The notes under the pieces are model-generated. The model worked only from the letters and a program-made list of their open reading frames with translations, was not told where the DNA came from and searched no databases. Positions 15,757 to 24,496 of a stretch of DNA of 64,000 nt are shown piece by piece (the first letter of the stretch is position 1; each line of letters begins with the position of its first letter). This stretch comes from Sphingomonas sp. UV9 (GTDB taxonomy: Bacteria > Pseudomonadota > Alphaproteobacteria > Sphingomonadales > Sphingomonadaceae). Location of the stretch: the NCBI RefSeq assembly GCF_004101245.1, contig NZ_SCIN01000004.1, forward strand, positions 211,983-275,982. The letters run 5' to 3'. The translations under genes were made by a program, and so were the position numbers.

Positions 15757-17473
15757 ATGGCGCGGATCGGCCGAAACCAGCTTTGTCCGTGTGGCAGTGG
15801 CAAGAAGTCGAAGCGTTGCTACGGCGACCTGCGCGATGTTGTCGGCGCCCACGTTTAATCAGATAGACGTTGCGCGGCGCCGTGCCGACGCGGTCCGCAT
15901 GCGGCGGTTGCAGCAGCAGGGCCTTGGCCGCCCAATCCTTTCCGCCGAGGTTGCCGGCACACGGTTTGTGATCGTTGGTAAGCGTCGATACCATTCCACC
16001 AAGTGGTTGACGTTCCACGACTTCCTTAGGGACTATTTGCTTGGCAGCCTTGGCCCAGACTGGTCGAACGCCGAGCAGGCGAAGCCGCTCGAAGATCGAC
16101 ATCAGATCCTACGGTGGTATGCGCAAGCTGCCGCCGACGCGAAGGCGTTGGCCAACCCGAACGGTGTCACGAGCGGGCCGATGACCGGCGCTATCCAGGC
16201 CTTTCTCAACCTTGCCTGCAATATCTACCTGATAGCCTATCATGGCGATGGCCAGGATATGGCAGACATTTATCTCCGCCGCCTGCGCAGCACGCGCGAC
16301 GACGACTTCATCGGCGCACTATTCGAAACCTATGCAGCCGCAGCATTTCTCAAGGCTGGCTTCACCCTCACCTATGAGGAGACTAAGCCGCAAACGACGT
16401 CTTGCGTCGAATTCGTCGCGACTTGGCCGGCGAGCGGTGAGAAGTTCTCGGTTGAGGTGAAGTCGCGTGTGCAAGCCGCGGAAGGTCGCGTCGTCGTCGA
16501 ACCGGTCGACGAGGTGCGGCGACTGCGGATAGGTGCCAGGCTTGCCAAAGCGCTCAAGAAGGCGGCTGCGCACGCCCGCTTCGTGATGATCGAGATTAAC
16601 GTGCCTGACCAGTTGAAGGCGGCCGGCACTCTTGATGGTTGGCCCGCCGCCGCGCTTAAGCAAGTGCGCGAAAATGAGGATGCCAAGGGCCCGGACGGCG
16701 AGCGGCTCCCGCCGGCATATGTGTTCGTGACCAATCACGCGTTCCATAACGACCTCGCCGGATTGGGTGGCAACATTCAGGCGCTCGCGGTGGGCTTCCG
16801 CATGCCGGACTTCGGCCCTGACGTTCGGTATCCAGGCTATGCCGGGGTGATGGCGGCCCGCGACAAGCATGCCCCGATGACCGCGCTGATCGAATCTATG
16901 AAGACGCACTATGAAATCCCGGCGACGTTCGACGGCGAATTGCCGAGCGTCTTCTCAAAGGGTTCGGATGCCGTGCGGCTGAAGTTCGGGGAGCGCTATC
17001 TAATCCCCGATGTCGACGGCGCGGAGCACGCTGGCCGGTTTTACAACGCTTCGGTGAAGCCGGACACCGGCGAGGTCCACGGAGCATACGAACTCGAGGA
17101 CGGGCGACACGTGATCGCCAGCAATACCCTCGATGCCGAGGAGCTTGCGGAATACCAGCGCTACCCCGACACGTTCTTCGGCGAGGTGCTAAAGCCAGGG
17201 GGTGAGTGCGACACGCTCGTCGAGTTCTGGGACTTCCTGTTCGAGACTTACCAACACACGCCGCGCGGAAAGCTTCTCGAGCTCATGGCGAATGCCAGCG
17301 ATATCGAGCACCTGCGTACGCTTGAGCAGCGCGACCTCGCCATCACCTATGCAGAGCGGATTGGCAACGCCTTCCACGCGAAGGCGGATGCCGATGCCGA
17401 TGCCAAGGGGAAGGAATTGCCCGCAGCCGGAGACGCAGCGGCGGCAGGGTCACATGCAACCGACCGCGGGTAG
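15757..17473 (+). pseudogene. SEC-C motif / nuclease-like protein gene with a frameshift after the SEC-C motif
   Basis: ATG 15,757 opens a 33-codon frame encoding GRNQLCPCGSGKKSKRCYGD, a textbook zinc-binding SEC-C motif, and stops at TAA 15,856-15,858. The following +1 frame then runs without a stop to 17,473 and carries the body: ARRRADAVRMRRLQQQGLG, WLTFHDFLRDYLLGSLGPDW, GALFETYAAAAFLKAGF and VEVKSR, the last two suggesting a PD-(D/E)XK-like fold. Removing one T from GTTTAA at 15,854-15,857 would join the parts as VVGAHVNQIDVARR. So this is one gene of about 570 codons with a single-base insertion, real or a sequencing error. Function is unknown; such SEC-C proteins are common hypotheticals. 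Confidence 0.75.
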
Positions 17474-17726
17474 CCGCGCGTCCCTGCCGTCACCGCTTAG
17501 AGTGGACCATTCCCGCGATCGCCCTCCGAAAGCAGCCAGTCTGTTTTCTCTCCATTCCGAACATTCCCGGAAGGCGGATATTCCCTCCGTCGCTACCACG
17601 CTTTTCCGCGACTTTGGCCGCAGGCCGTACCCCGATTTCGGATCACCGATACCCCGGCCGCTTGCGCCCAGTAGCGGACATCCGCCGAAACGTGCATTAC
17701 ATCTAAATGCGAACATGGCCTAAGCT

Positions 17727-18095
17727 GTGCTAAAATGTCTGTTGGCGGGACTGCCCCTGCTACTGACAAGCTGTGCGCAACCGCCGCACGAAGACGTTGC
17801 TATGGTTTTGTTCGCCGACCAGGGCATTCTTGTTTGGGATCGATATGTACGCCTTGAGGGTTCGCCGGTCATAGAAGGCTGTGTTCTGCAAGACCTTCGC
17901 ACGTGTGGATTGAAGCGGTTCGCTGTCGTTGACCATGGATCCCAGATTGCGGACGGTGGCGACTACCATGTCATACTTCCTCGAGCTGAAGCTGTGTCAG
18001 CGAGAGATTGTCTGCGCGATACGTTGCCGCCCGGCACGCACATCAAGAGCTACAGAGCGTCGGAATGGCCTGAAGGACATGGGGCAATTACGTAA
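17727..18095 (+). CDS. putative lipoprotein
   Basis: 122 residues from a GTG start. A signal peptide with a lipobox, LLAGLPLLLTSC, predicts lipid attachment at Cys16 and export to the envelope. The mature part has a few strands and cysteines at positions around 51, 59 and 94. No family recognised. It is isolated, between the SEC-C gene and the oppositely oriented oxidoreductase. Confidence 0.55.
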   Translation: MLKCLLAGLPLLLTSCAQPPHEDVAMVLFADQGILVWDRYVRLEGSPVIEGCVLQDLRTCGLKRFAVVDHGSQIADGGDYHVILPRAEAVSARDCLRDTLPPGTHIKSYRASEWPEGHGAIT

Positions 18096-18275
18096 GCCGC
18101 CCGTCCGCTATCCTTCCCCATCACGACATTCATGAGCGGATAGCCGGGCTCAAAATAGGTCATTCGCAAAGATGAACCAGCGTCCAAAGTTGGGAAGCGG
18201 GGGAAGGAGCGTGAGCGTCCGCTTCTGGGTCGAAAAGGCGGGCCAGGAAAGCGCTGTTTTCGCCGTGGAGGCAGC

Positions 18276-19604
18276 TTATACCGGTAAGCGGTAGGGCGCG
18301 CGGTAGCGAGGCGTAATGAGTGCGTTGGCCTCGGCATCGCCCTTGAACTGTCCTGCCGCAGCATCCCATTCGACCTTGCGGCCAGTGCGCCACGCAACGT
18401 TGCCCATTTGACAGACGATGGCAGTGTTGGCCGCTGACTCGATCGGGCAGGCCGGGGTACGCGCGCGATCCTTCACGGAGGCGATGAAGTCCGCGGTGTG
18501 TCGATCGAGCCCGTCGTCCTTGGCTTGGGTAACCGGAATTTCACGGGTCAGGGCCTTGCCGTCCCTCATCTCGGGCGAGACCCACCATTTGCTGCGGTCT
18601 ACAACCAAGGTGCCCAACTCGCCCACGAACGCCACTCCGTGATCGTGACCGCCAAAGGGGCCGCGGCTGATGCCGACCGCATGTTCCCATTCCACCGAAT
18701 AGTCGCCAAAGTCGAAAAGGGCGGTCTGGGTGTCGGGGGTCTCCATAGCCGAGTCCGGATAGCCGTACGCTCCACCTAGCGAACTGACCGAATTGGGCAC
18801 CTGCGCTTTCATCCCCAGCAGCGCGATGTCCATCAGGTGGACGCCCCAGTCGGTCATCAGGCCACCTGCATAGTCCCAGTACCAGCGCCAGCTGAAATGA
18901 AAGCGGTTAGGGTTGAAGGCGCGCTGCTGCGCCGGGCCCAGCCAGCGGTCGTAATCGACACCCGGCGGCGGCGCCTGGTCGGGCTGCGGCGCAACGCGCG
19001 TCATCCATCCCATATAGGCCCAGGCCTTGACCTTCCGCACCCGGCCGATGCCACCCGAATGGACATGGGCGATCGCATCTGCCCAATGCTGGTTGCTGCG
19101 CTGCCATTGGCCCACCTGAACGACGCGGTTGTAGCGTTGTTTGGCGGTTACCATCGCGCGGCATTCAGCAATAGAATTGCCGAGCGGCTTTTCGCAATAG
19201 ACATCCTTTCCCGCTGACATCGCATCGACGAGCTGGAGCGCGTGCCAGTGATCGGGGGTGGCGATGATGACCGCGTCGACCGACTTGTCGTCGAGCATCC
19301 GGCGGTAGTCGCCGTAAAGCTTTGGCGTGCGGCCGGAAACCCTCTTCAGCTCTGCGCCGCGCTCGGCGAGGACCTTGGCATCGATGTCGCACAGCGCGAC
19401 GGGCGTGACATCGGCACCCTTGCACATCGCGGTTAGGTCCGCCCAGCCCATGCCTTTGCACCCGATCAGCCCCACCTGAACCTTGTCGTTGGCCGACCCG
19501 CGGCGGCGGGTCTGGGCGAAGGCTTCGTTCATGGGAACTGCGCTAGCGGCTGAGGCCGCAAGGCCGCCGACCAAGATGGCTCGGCGATCGAAGCTGGCGG
19601 TCAT
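18276..19604 (-). CDS. Gfo/Idh/MocA-family oxidoreductase, Tat-exported
   Basis: 442 residues. A twin-arginine signal (FDRRAILVGGLAASAASA) precedes a Rossmann NAD(P)-binding domain with VGLIGCKGMGWADL. The family's catalytic motif EKPLG is present in YCEKPLGNS, after IIATPDHWHALQ. The second half is the beta-sheet substrate domain, with GGLMTDWGVHLMDI giving the conserved His/Asp. Members reduce or oxidise sugars and cyclitols; the secreted subgroup also includes glycoside-cleaving enzymes with bound NAD. The ATG at 19,604 has a GGGAGAG box. It stands alone, with no sugar uptake or degradation genes beside it, so the substrate cannot be guessed. Confidence 0.93.
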   Translation of the reverse strand: MTASFDRRAILVGGLAASAASAVPMNEAFAQTRRRGSANDKVQVGLIGCKGMGWADLTAMCKGADVTPVALCDIDAKVLAERGAELKRVSGRTPKLYGDYRRMLDDKSVDAVIIATPDHWHALQLVDAMSAGKDVYCEKPLGNSIAECRAMVTAKQRYNRVVQVGQWQRSNQHWADAIAHVHSGGIGRVRKVKAWAYMGWMTRVAPQPDQAPPPGVDYDRWLGPAQQRAFNPNRFHFSWRWYWDYAGGLMTDWGVHLMDIALLGMKAQVPNSVSSLGGAYGYPDSAMETPDTQTALFDFGDYSVEWEHAVGISRGPFGGHDHGVAFVGELGTLVVDRSKWWVSPEMRDGKALTREIPVTQAKDDGLDRHTADFIASVKDRARTPACPIESAANTAIVCQMGNVAWRTGRKVEWDAAAGQFKGDAEANALITPRYRAPYRLPV

Positions 19605-19903
19605 CTTGGTCTCTCCCGGACTATCGTTGCAACATTGGTAGCGCCAAATCCTCGGGCGGCAAGGCCGCAAGGGGCACGCCGGCGGGCCGTCGAAGCATCG
19701 GTGGGGCGCGACCAGTCGCCACAACGACGGGCCCGTTCTGGACAACGAGGTTCGACCTTGATCGTTCGAGATGAACGAGTGGCCGATGTCGGTGTGCTTC
19801 AGCCAGGCAACGAGCGTCCGTGCCTGGGTCAGCAAGAATATTTATTGCGAGACTACTGTAGATGGGTCCCTCACCACGTGATGCGGGCGCCTTGAGACCG
19901 CAA

Positions 19904-20293
19904 CTAACGGAGGCTCGAAGTATGTCGATTGAAGATATAGGGCGTAAGGCCTTCGTGGAGGACGATTCTGGTCGGTGCCGGGAGCCGGTCGAGGCGAAGC
20001 TTCAAGATTGAGCGGGTACCGTCCACGTCGAACCCGATGTCCGGAACGGCGCCAACATATACCTGTGGCAGTATGTAGGGCCCATCGGTGTCTTGGGCTA
20101 CGGTGTAGCGGATCTTGCGCTGGCCGTTCAGTAACATCTCGCCATCGGTAAGCGTGATCGTTCCGCAGTAGTCGTTGACAAAGGTCCCGTTCTCGCCCTT
20201 TCCCGCAGCGGAATTTGGCAGCAGAATGGCAAGGCTCGCGATTAGCAATACCCCGACCGCGATGATTCCAAAAGTGACCGAGCGCTTCGTCAC
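19904..20293 (-). CDS. hypothetical exported or membrane-anchored protein
   Basis: 129 residues. One N-terminal hydrophobic helix, FGIIAVGVLLIASLAILL, acts as a signal anchor or signal peptide. The remainder is a small strand-rich domain with DYCGTITLTDGEMLL and RIVLHEGLTPYIFN. No family recognised. It is convergent with nothing and upstream of the oxidoreductase by 300 bp, with its own start. Confidence 0.6.
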   Translation of the reverse strand: MTKRSVTFGIIAVGVLLIASLAILLPNSAAGKGENGTFVNDYCGTITLTDGEMLLNGQRKIRYTVAQDTDGPYILPQVYVGAVPDIGFDVDGTRSILKLRLDRLPAPTRIVLHEGLTPYIFNRHTSSLR

Positions 20294-20753
20294 TAGTTTT
20301 CCTTGCCTAAGACTTTTACTCTGTCAGTAGGGCTCTTGGCAAGCAAGACAGGTATTCGGGCCAGACGGCCACGCATGGGCGAGAGGACATGGAACTGGGT
20401 CGTTTTCTCGGGCGCATTGTTGCTGTTCCTGACCAATGACATCACCATCGCGCTGACGGCGGCCCTGGTCGCGCGCTCTCGCTGTCTCAGGCGGGAGCGT
20501 GCGGCAGCGCACGGCAATCGCCAACGGCATCGTTCCGCGAGGGGGCAGGGCGGAACCCGGTCGTGCGGGCGGCCGCCTTCGCCTGATGTGGTCGGTCGAT
20601 ACCGATCAAGCTGCGCCCCGCCTCCACGGCGGCGCCGTGGCACCGGGCGAGCAGGCGGCCTCGTAAGATTAAAGCGATGTAATGTTCGCAACAGACGGCG
20701 CTCATTGTCTGGTTCCAAGGAGAGCAAATGCTCGCAGGACAAGGACAAAGATC
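20294..20753. other. 460-bp stretch before the HtrA gene, no supported gene
   Basis: A short plus-strand frame near 20,375-20,480 encodes a hydrophobic run, ALLLFLTNDITIALTAALVA, after MGERTWNWVVF. It reads like the start of a small membrane protein but then degenerates into Arg-rich non-coding sequence, so it may be a remnant. The rest probably holds the promoter of the protease operon; I cannot point to the elements. Confidence 0.4.
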
Positions 20754-21971
20754 GTGATATTCAACCGTCGCCTGACCGTACGCCCGGTGATCGCTGCTGT
20801 CGCTTTAGGAACCACGGCGCTCGTCGGTGTCGCAGGTGGGGCAATCGCCGCGGACGACGGTCGCGCTAACATCGCCGAACGGTTCACCGCGCCCGGGCCG
20901 GCTGCCGTGGCGTCGACCGGTGTGCACGCGTCGCTTTCGGACATGGTCGAGGCTGTGGGACCCAGCGTCGTTCAGATACAGGTCAAGCCGTCATCTGCTC
21001 AAGAGCAGCAATTCGAACCGACGCAGTTCGGGTCGGACGACAGCGAACTGGCTGATCGCCTGGGACAATTGTTCGGCTTTGGCCTGCAGGATCGGCGCGG
21101 AAACCGCGAGGCTCCCGAACAGCAACAAGGCCCGCAGCGCGGATCGCTCGGCTCGGGGTTCATCGTCGATGCATCCGGGATCGTCATCACGAACAACCAT
21201 GTCGTCAACGGCGCCGACCGCGTTACCGTCCAGATGTCGGACGGCCGCGAGTTCTCCGGACGCGTCCTCGGTCGTGATCCAAAGATCGATGTCGCCGTGG
21301 TGAAGATCGACGGGCAGGGTAGGTTCACCCCGATCAAATGGGGTGACAGCGATCATATCCGGGCCGGAGACAGCGTGTTTGCGGTCGGCAGTCCGTTCGG
21401 CCTCGGCAATACCGTAACGTCGGGCATCGTGTCCGCCCGCGGTCGGGAAATCGGGGCCGGGCCATATGACGATTTCTTGCAGGTCGATGCTGCGATCAAC
21501 AGTGGCAACTCGGGTGGGCCGCTGTTCGATGGTGCCGGCCGGGTCGTCGGCGTGAACACCGCGATCTTCTCGCCGACGGGCGGTAATGTGGGCATCGGGT
21601 TTGCGATACCTGCCGCCATGGCGCGGAAGGTCGCGCTTCAAATTGCGCAAACTGGCCACGTGTCGCGGGGCAGGATCGGCGTCTCATTGCAGGACCTGAC
21701 GCCGGAGATTGCCAGTGCGATGGGCTCGAGCATCACCAAGGGCGCATTGATCGCTGAGGTTGAAGATGGCGGGGCAGCCGCACGATCCGGCCTGCAGCGC
21801 GGCGACGTCGTTCGAAGTTTCGGATCCAAGCCGGTCAATAACGGTCGCGATCTTGCTCGCGCCGTAGCGGAGGCGCGGATCGGTTCGATCGTTCCAACCC
21901 AGGTGCTCCGTGACGGCCATCAGGTCTCCCTGAACCTGCGCATTGGAAGCGAATCGTTGGGCCAATCCTAA
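20754..21971 (+). CDS. HtrA/DegP-type periplasmic serine protease
   Basis: 405 residues. It degrades or refolds damaged envelope proteins in the periplasm. The GTG at 20,754 has AAGGAC upstream and starts a clean signal peptide (VIAAVALGTTALVGVAGGAIA); the frame open to 20,682 adds nothing plausible. The trypsin-like domain has the triad His149 in TNNHVV, Asp179 in KIDVAVV and Ser253 in GNSGGP. A flexible Q/E-rich LA-like loop sits at about 80-130. One PDZ domain follows, fewer than the two of DegP. It is directly followed by a response regulator and sensor kinase on the same strand, suggesting a self-contained envelope-stress unit. Confidence 0.95.
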   Translation: MIFNRRLTVRPVIAAVALGTTALVGVAGGAIAADDGRANIAERFTAPGPAAVASTGVHASLSDMVEAVGPSVVQIQVKPSSAQEQQFEPTQFGSDDSELADRLGQLFGFGLQDRRGNREAPEQQQGPQRGSLGSGFIVDASGIVITNNHVVNGADRVTVQMSDGREFSGRVLGRDPKIDVAVVKIDGQGRFTPIKWGDSDHIRAGDSVFAVGSPFGLGNTVTSGIVSARGREIGAGPYDDFLQVDAAINSGNSGGPLFDGAGRVVGVNTAIFSPTGGNVGIGFAIPAAMARKVALQIAQTGHVSRGRIGVSLQDLTPEIASAMGSSITKGALIAEVEDGGAAARSGLQRGDVVRSFGSKPVNNGRDLARAVAEARIGSIVPTQVLRDGHQVSLNLRIGSESLGQS

Positions 21972-22036
21972 GCTTATGGAACCGGCTGACCGTACACGCG
22001 TCCGCTCCCTGAGACCTCGAAGGAAACGTCCCGACC

Positions 22037-22714
22037 TTGAAGCTGCTCCTGATCGAAGACGACGCACAGACCGCAGAGTATGTCCGCCGCGGCCTGGTGG
22101 AACTCGGACACGCGTCGGACCATGCGGCGACCGGCATCGACGGCCTCACCGCCGCGATCGTCGGTACCTATGATGCAATCATCTTGGACAGGAACCTCCC
22201 TGAGTTGGACGGATTGTCGGTCCTGAAGTCTCTGCGGGCGAAGGGTGATCGGACGCCGGTGCTGCTTCTGTCCGCGCTGGGACAGGTGGACGACAGGATC
22301 GCCGGGCTTCAGGCCGGTAGCGACGATTACCTCGCCAAGCCGTTCTCGTTTGGCGAACTTGTCGCTCGCTTGGAGGCGATCGTGCGTCGACGAAGCGAGA
22401 CGCACACCACGCAAGGTACGCGGCAGACGGGGTCATTGACGCTCGATTTGCTTGGACGCACGGCCACACGCAACGGCAGGCGCATCGAACTGCTCAACAA
22501 GGAGTATCAGCTGCTCGACTATCTGACTCGCCATGCCGGGCAAGTGGTGACGCGGACGATGCTGATCGAGGCGATCTGGGACTACAACTTCGATCCGGGG
22601 ACGAACGTCGTCGACGTCCATGTCAGCCGCCTGCGCGCCAAGATCGACGGTCCGGATGATGTTCCGATGATTAGAACGGTGCGCGGCTCCGGCTATAGGC
22701 TGGATGCTGTCTGA
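22037..22714 (+). CDS. OmpR/PhoB-family response regulator
   Basis: 225 residues. The receiver domain has the acidic pair in LLIEDD, the phosphoacceptor Asp51 in IILDRNLPELDG, Ser/Thr in VLLLSAL and Lys in YLAKPFSF. The C-terminal winged helix (about 125-225) ends in TVRGSGYRLD, typical of the OmpR class. It begins with TTG at 22,037; an AAGGA box lies about 13 nt upstream. The gene is 65 bp after the protease and 2 bp before the kinase, so all three probably form one operon, and the regulator likely controls the protease and itself. Confidence 0.95.
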   Translation: MKLLLIEDDAQTAEYVRRGLVELGHASDHAATGIDGLTAAIVGTYDAIILDRNLPELDGLSVLKSLRAKGDRTPVLLLSALGQVDDRIAGLQAGSDDYLAKPFSFGELVARLEAIVRRRSETHTTQGTRQTGSLTLDLLGRTATRNGRRIELLNKEYQLLDYLTRHAGQVVTRTMLIEAIWDYNFDPGTNVVDVHVSRLRAKIDGPDDVPMIRTVRGSGYRLDAV

Positions 22715-22716
22715 CG

Positions 22717-24063
22717 ATGCGCCTGCCGTCGACAGCCGCGCTGCGCGGTGCGCTTTGGATCACCCTGATCGCGCTGATCGCGACCGGGATCGCCTTGAGC
22801 GTTCAATATGTCCAGACGGTACGCCTGCTCGACGCCCGCGCTCAGGCGGCGGTCGACGACGAGACGGCAGGGCTTATCGAGCGCTATCAGAGCGAGGGGC
22901 CATTAGCGGTGGCGCATTCTGTATCGCGTGCGGTCGGGCGCCCGCGCGTTACAGACTTCATCTATCTCATGACTGACGCTTCGGGAGAGCCCGTCGCAGG
23001 CAATCTTGCCAAATGGCCCCTCGAGATCGACCGCACCGGATATCGTACGTTCGATACGCAGGTCGCGACGACGCGAGGCACGGTGATCCAGCGCCAGGTC
23101 GCTGCCCGCACGGTGCTTCTCGGCAACGACTATCGACTGCTCGTTGGTAGCCTCTCGGACGATCGCAGGCTGCTGCACGGCCGCTATGTTTCAGCGCTGG
23201 CCTGGTCACTCACGGCCACGGGAGTGATCGGCCTGCTCTTCGGTTTCTGGTACAGCCGGCGCGGGCTCGCCTTCCTCGATGCCGCCAGCACGGCTGGCGA
23301 TCGTTTTCGAGCCGGGCACCTCGACGAGCGCTTGCCCGTGACGGGACGCGGCGATGAATATGACCGACTTGCAGCGACGCTGAACCATAGTTTTGCGGAG
23401 ATCGAACGTCTGGTGGATTCACTGCGAACTGCGACCGATGCGCTTGCTCACGATCTGAAGACGCCGCTGACGCGTATTCGGTCTCGGCTCGAGCTTGCGG
23501 CTCTTGGCGGGGATCAAAACGAAGTGACATCGGACATGCGCGGAGATCTCGACGGCCTGCTCCGTACGATCGACGATACGCTACGACTGGCCCGAGCGGA
23601 GACGACGATGGCCAGCGAGTTCGTTCCAGTCGATCTGGCGGCAATCGTGATCGAGGCCGTGGAGTTGTTCGAACCCTTGGCAGACGATCGTGGCCTGACT
23701 CTTACGATCGAAACGGCGCCGGTGACGGTAAGCGGCGTCCGTTCGCTGTTGGGGCAGATCGTCGCCAATCTGCTCGATAACGCGATTAAGTACACACCGC
23801 CCGGCGGGGCAATCCGCGTGACGCTTGCGCGCACGCTCAAGGGGGTCACGCTTGTCGTGGCGGATACAGGACCGGGCATACCAGCCGACCAGCGCGAACA
23901 TGCCCTGACGCGCTTTATTCGGCTCGACACGAGCCGTCATTCCGAGGGCAGTGGCCTTGGTCTCAGCATCGCACAGGTCGCTGCCCGCGTTCATGGTGCC
24001 TCACTGACGCTGAGCGACAACGCGCCTGGGCTTCATGCTGCTCTACATTTTCCAAGGACGTAG
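22717..24063 (+). CDS. sensor histidine kinase
   Basis: 448 residues. Two membrane helices (about 10-32 and 160-178) flank a periplasmic sensor of about 125 residues. A HAMP region follows. The dimerisation box has His245 in ALAHDLKTPLTR. The ATP-binding domain shows NLLDNAIKYTPPGG, DTGPGIP and GSGLGLSIAQ. It partners with the response regulator two bases upstream. Coupling to an HtrA protease recalls Cpx/MucD-like envelope-stress circuits, but the sensor domain gives no direct clue to the signal. Confidence 0.95.
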   Translation: MRLPSTAALRGALWITLIALIATGIALSVQYVQTVRLLDARAQAAVDDETAGLIERYQSEGPLAVAHSVSRAVGRPRVTDFIYLMTDASGEPVAGNLAKWPLEIDRTGYRTFDTQVATTRGTVIQRQVAARTVLLGNDYRLLVGSLSDDRRLLHGRYVSALAWSLTATGVIGLLFGFWYSRRGLAFLDAASTAGDRFRAGHLDERLPVTGRGDEYDRLAATLNHSFAEIERLVDSLRTATDALAHDLKTPLTRIRSRLELAALGGDQNEVTSDMRGDLDGLLRTIDDTLRLARAETTMASEFVPVDLAAIVIEAVELFEPLADDRGLTLTIETAPVTVSGVRSLLGQIVANLLDNAIKYTPPGGAIRVTLARTLKGVTLVVADTGPGIPADQREHALTRFIRLDTSRHSEGSGLGLSIAQVAARVHGASLTLSDNAPGLHAALHFPRT

Positions 24064-24496
24064 ACATATTCTGATGGGGGTCTTGCGGTTGCGCAAAATC
24101 CGCGGTCCTCGCCGCCGTTTGCTGCAATAGTGACGCGTCTATCCGGCCATCTTTCTCAAAGCGCGAAAGGTTGGCCGAAAAGACTCTCGAGCGAGATGAA
24201 TGGACGCCCGCTTCTGAAAAGCTGTCGAGGACAGCTGAATGTCCGCAACTGGGTCCTCGCGTCGTCAGGCGCTGTCGCAAAACTCCTGATTTCCGAACGT
24301 CCCGTATGTCGCGAGTTCTGCGGCAGGTAGCCTCCAGTCTCATCGGCTTGCGGGACCTGAACGACGAACGTGCTTGGTATAAGCCTGAGCAATGAGGTTG
24401 CTGGCAGCCTCGCGAACCAGACGTCCGTTTCGGCGCAACGATGATGTCGCCCGTCCCCTTGATTAGCCATCATTGGCGGCCGGCGTTAAAGGCGAA
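24064..24496. other. 433-bp stretch without a supported gene
   Basis: Frames of 66-126 codons occur on both strands but overlap each other and lack recognisable features or credible starts. The segment separates the kinase from the BCCT transporter and probably carries the transporter's promoter. Confidence 0.45.

Noticed and set aside
20303..20869. Plus-strand frame of 188 codons before the protease
   Set aside because: A short hydrophobic start is followed by Arg-rich noise running into the protease gene in another frame; kept only as a possible remnant.
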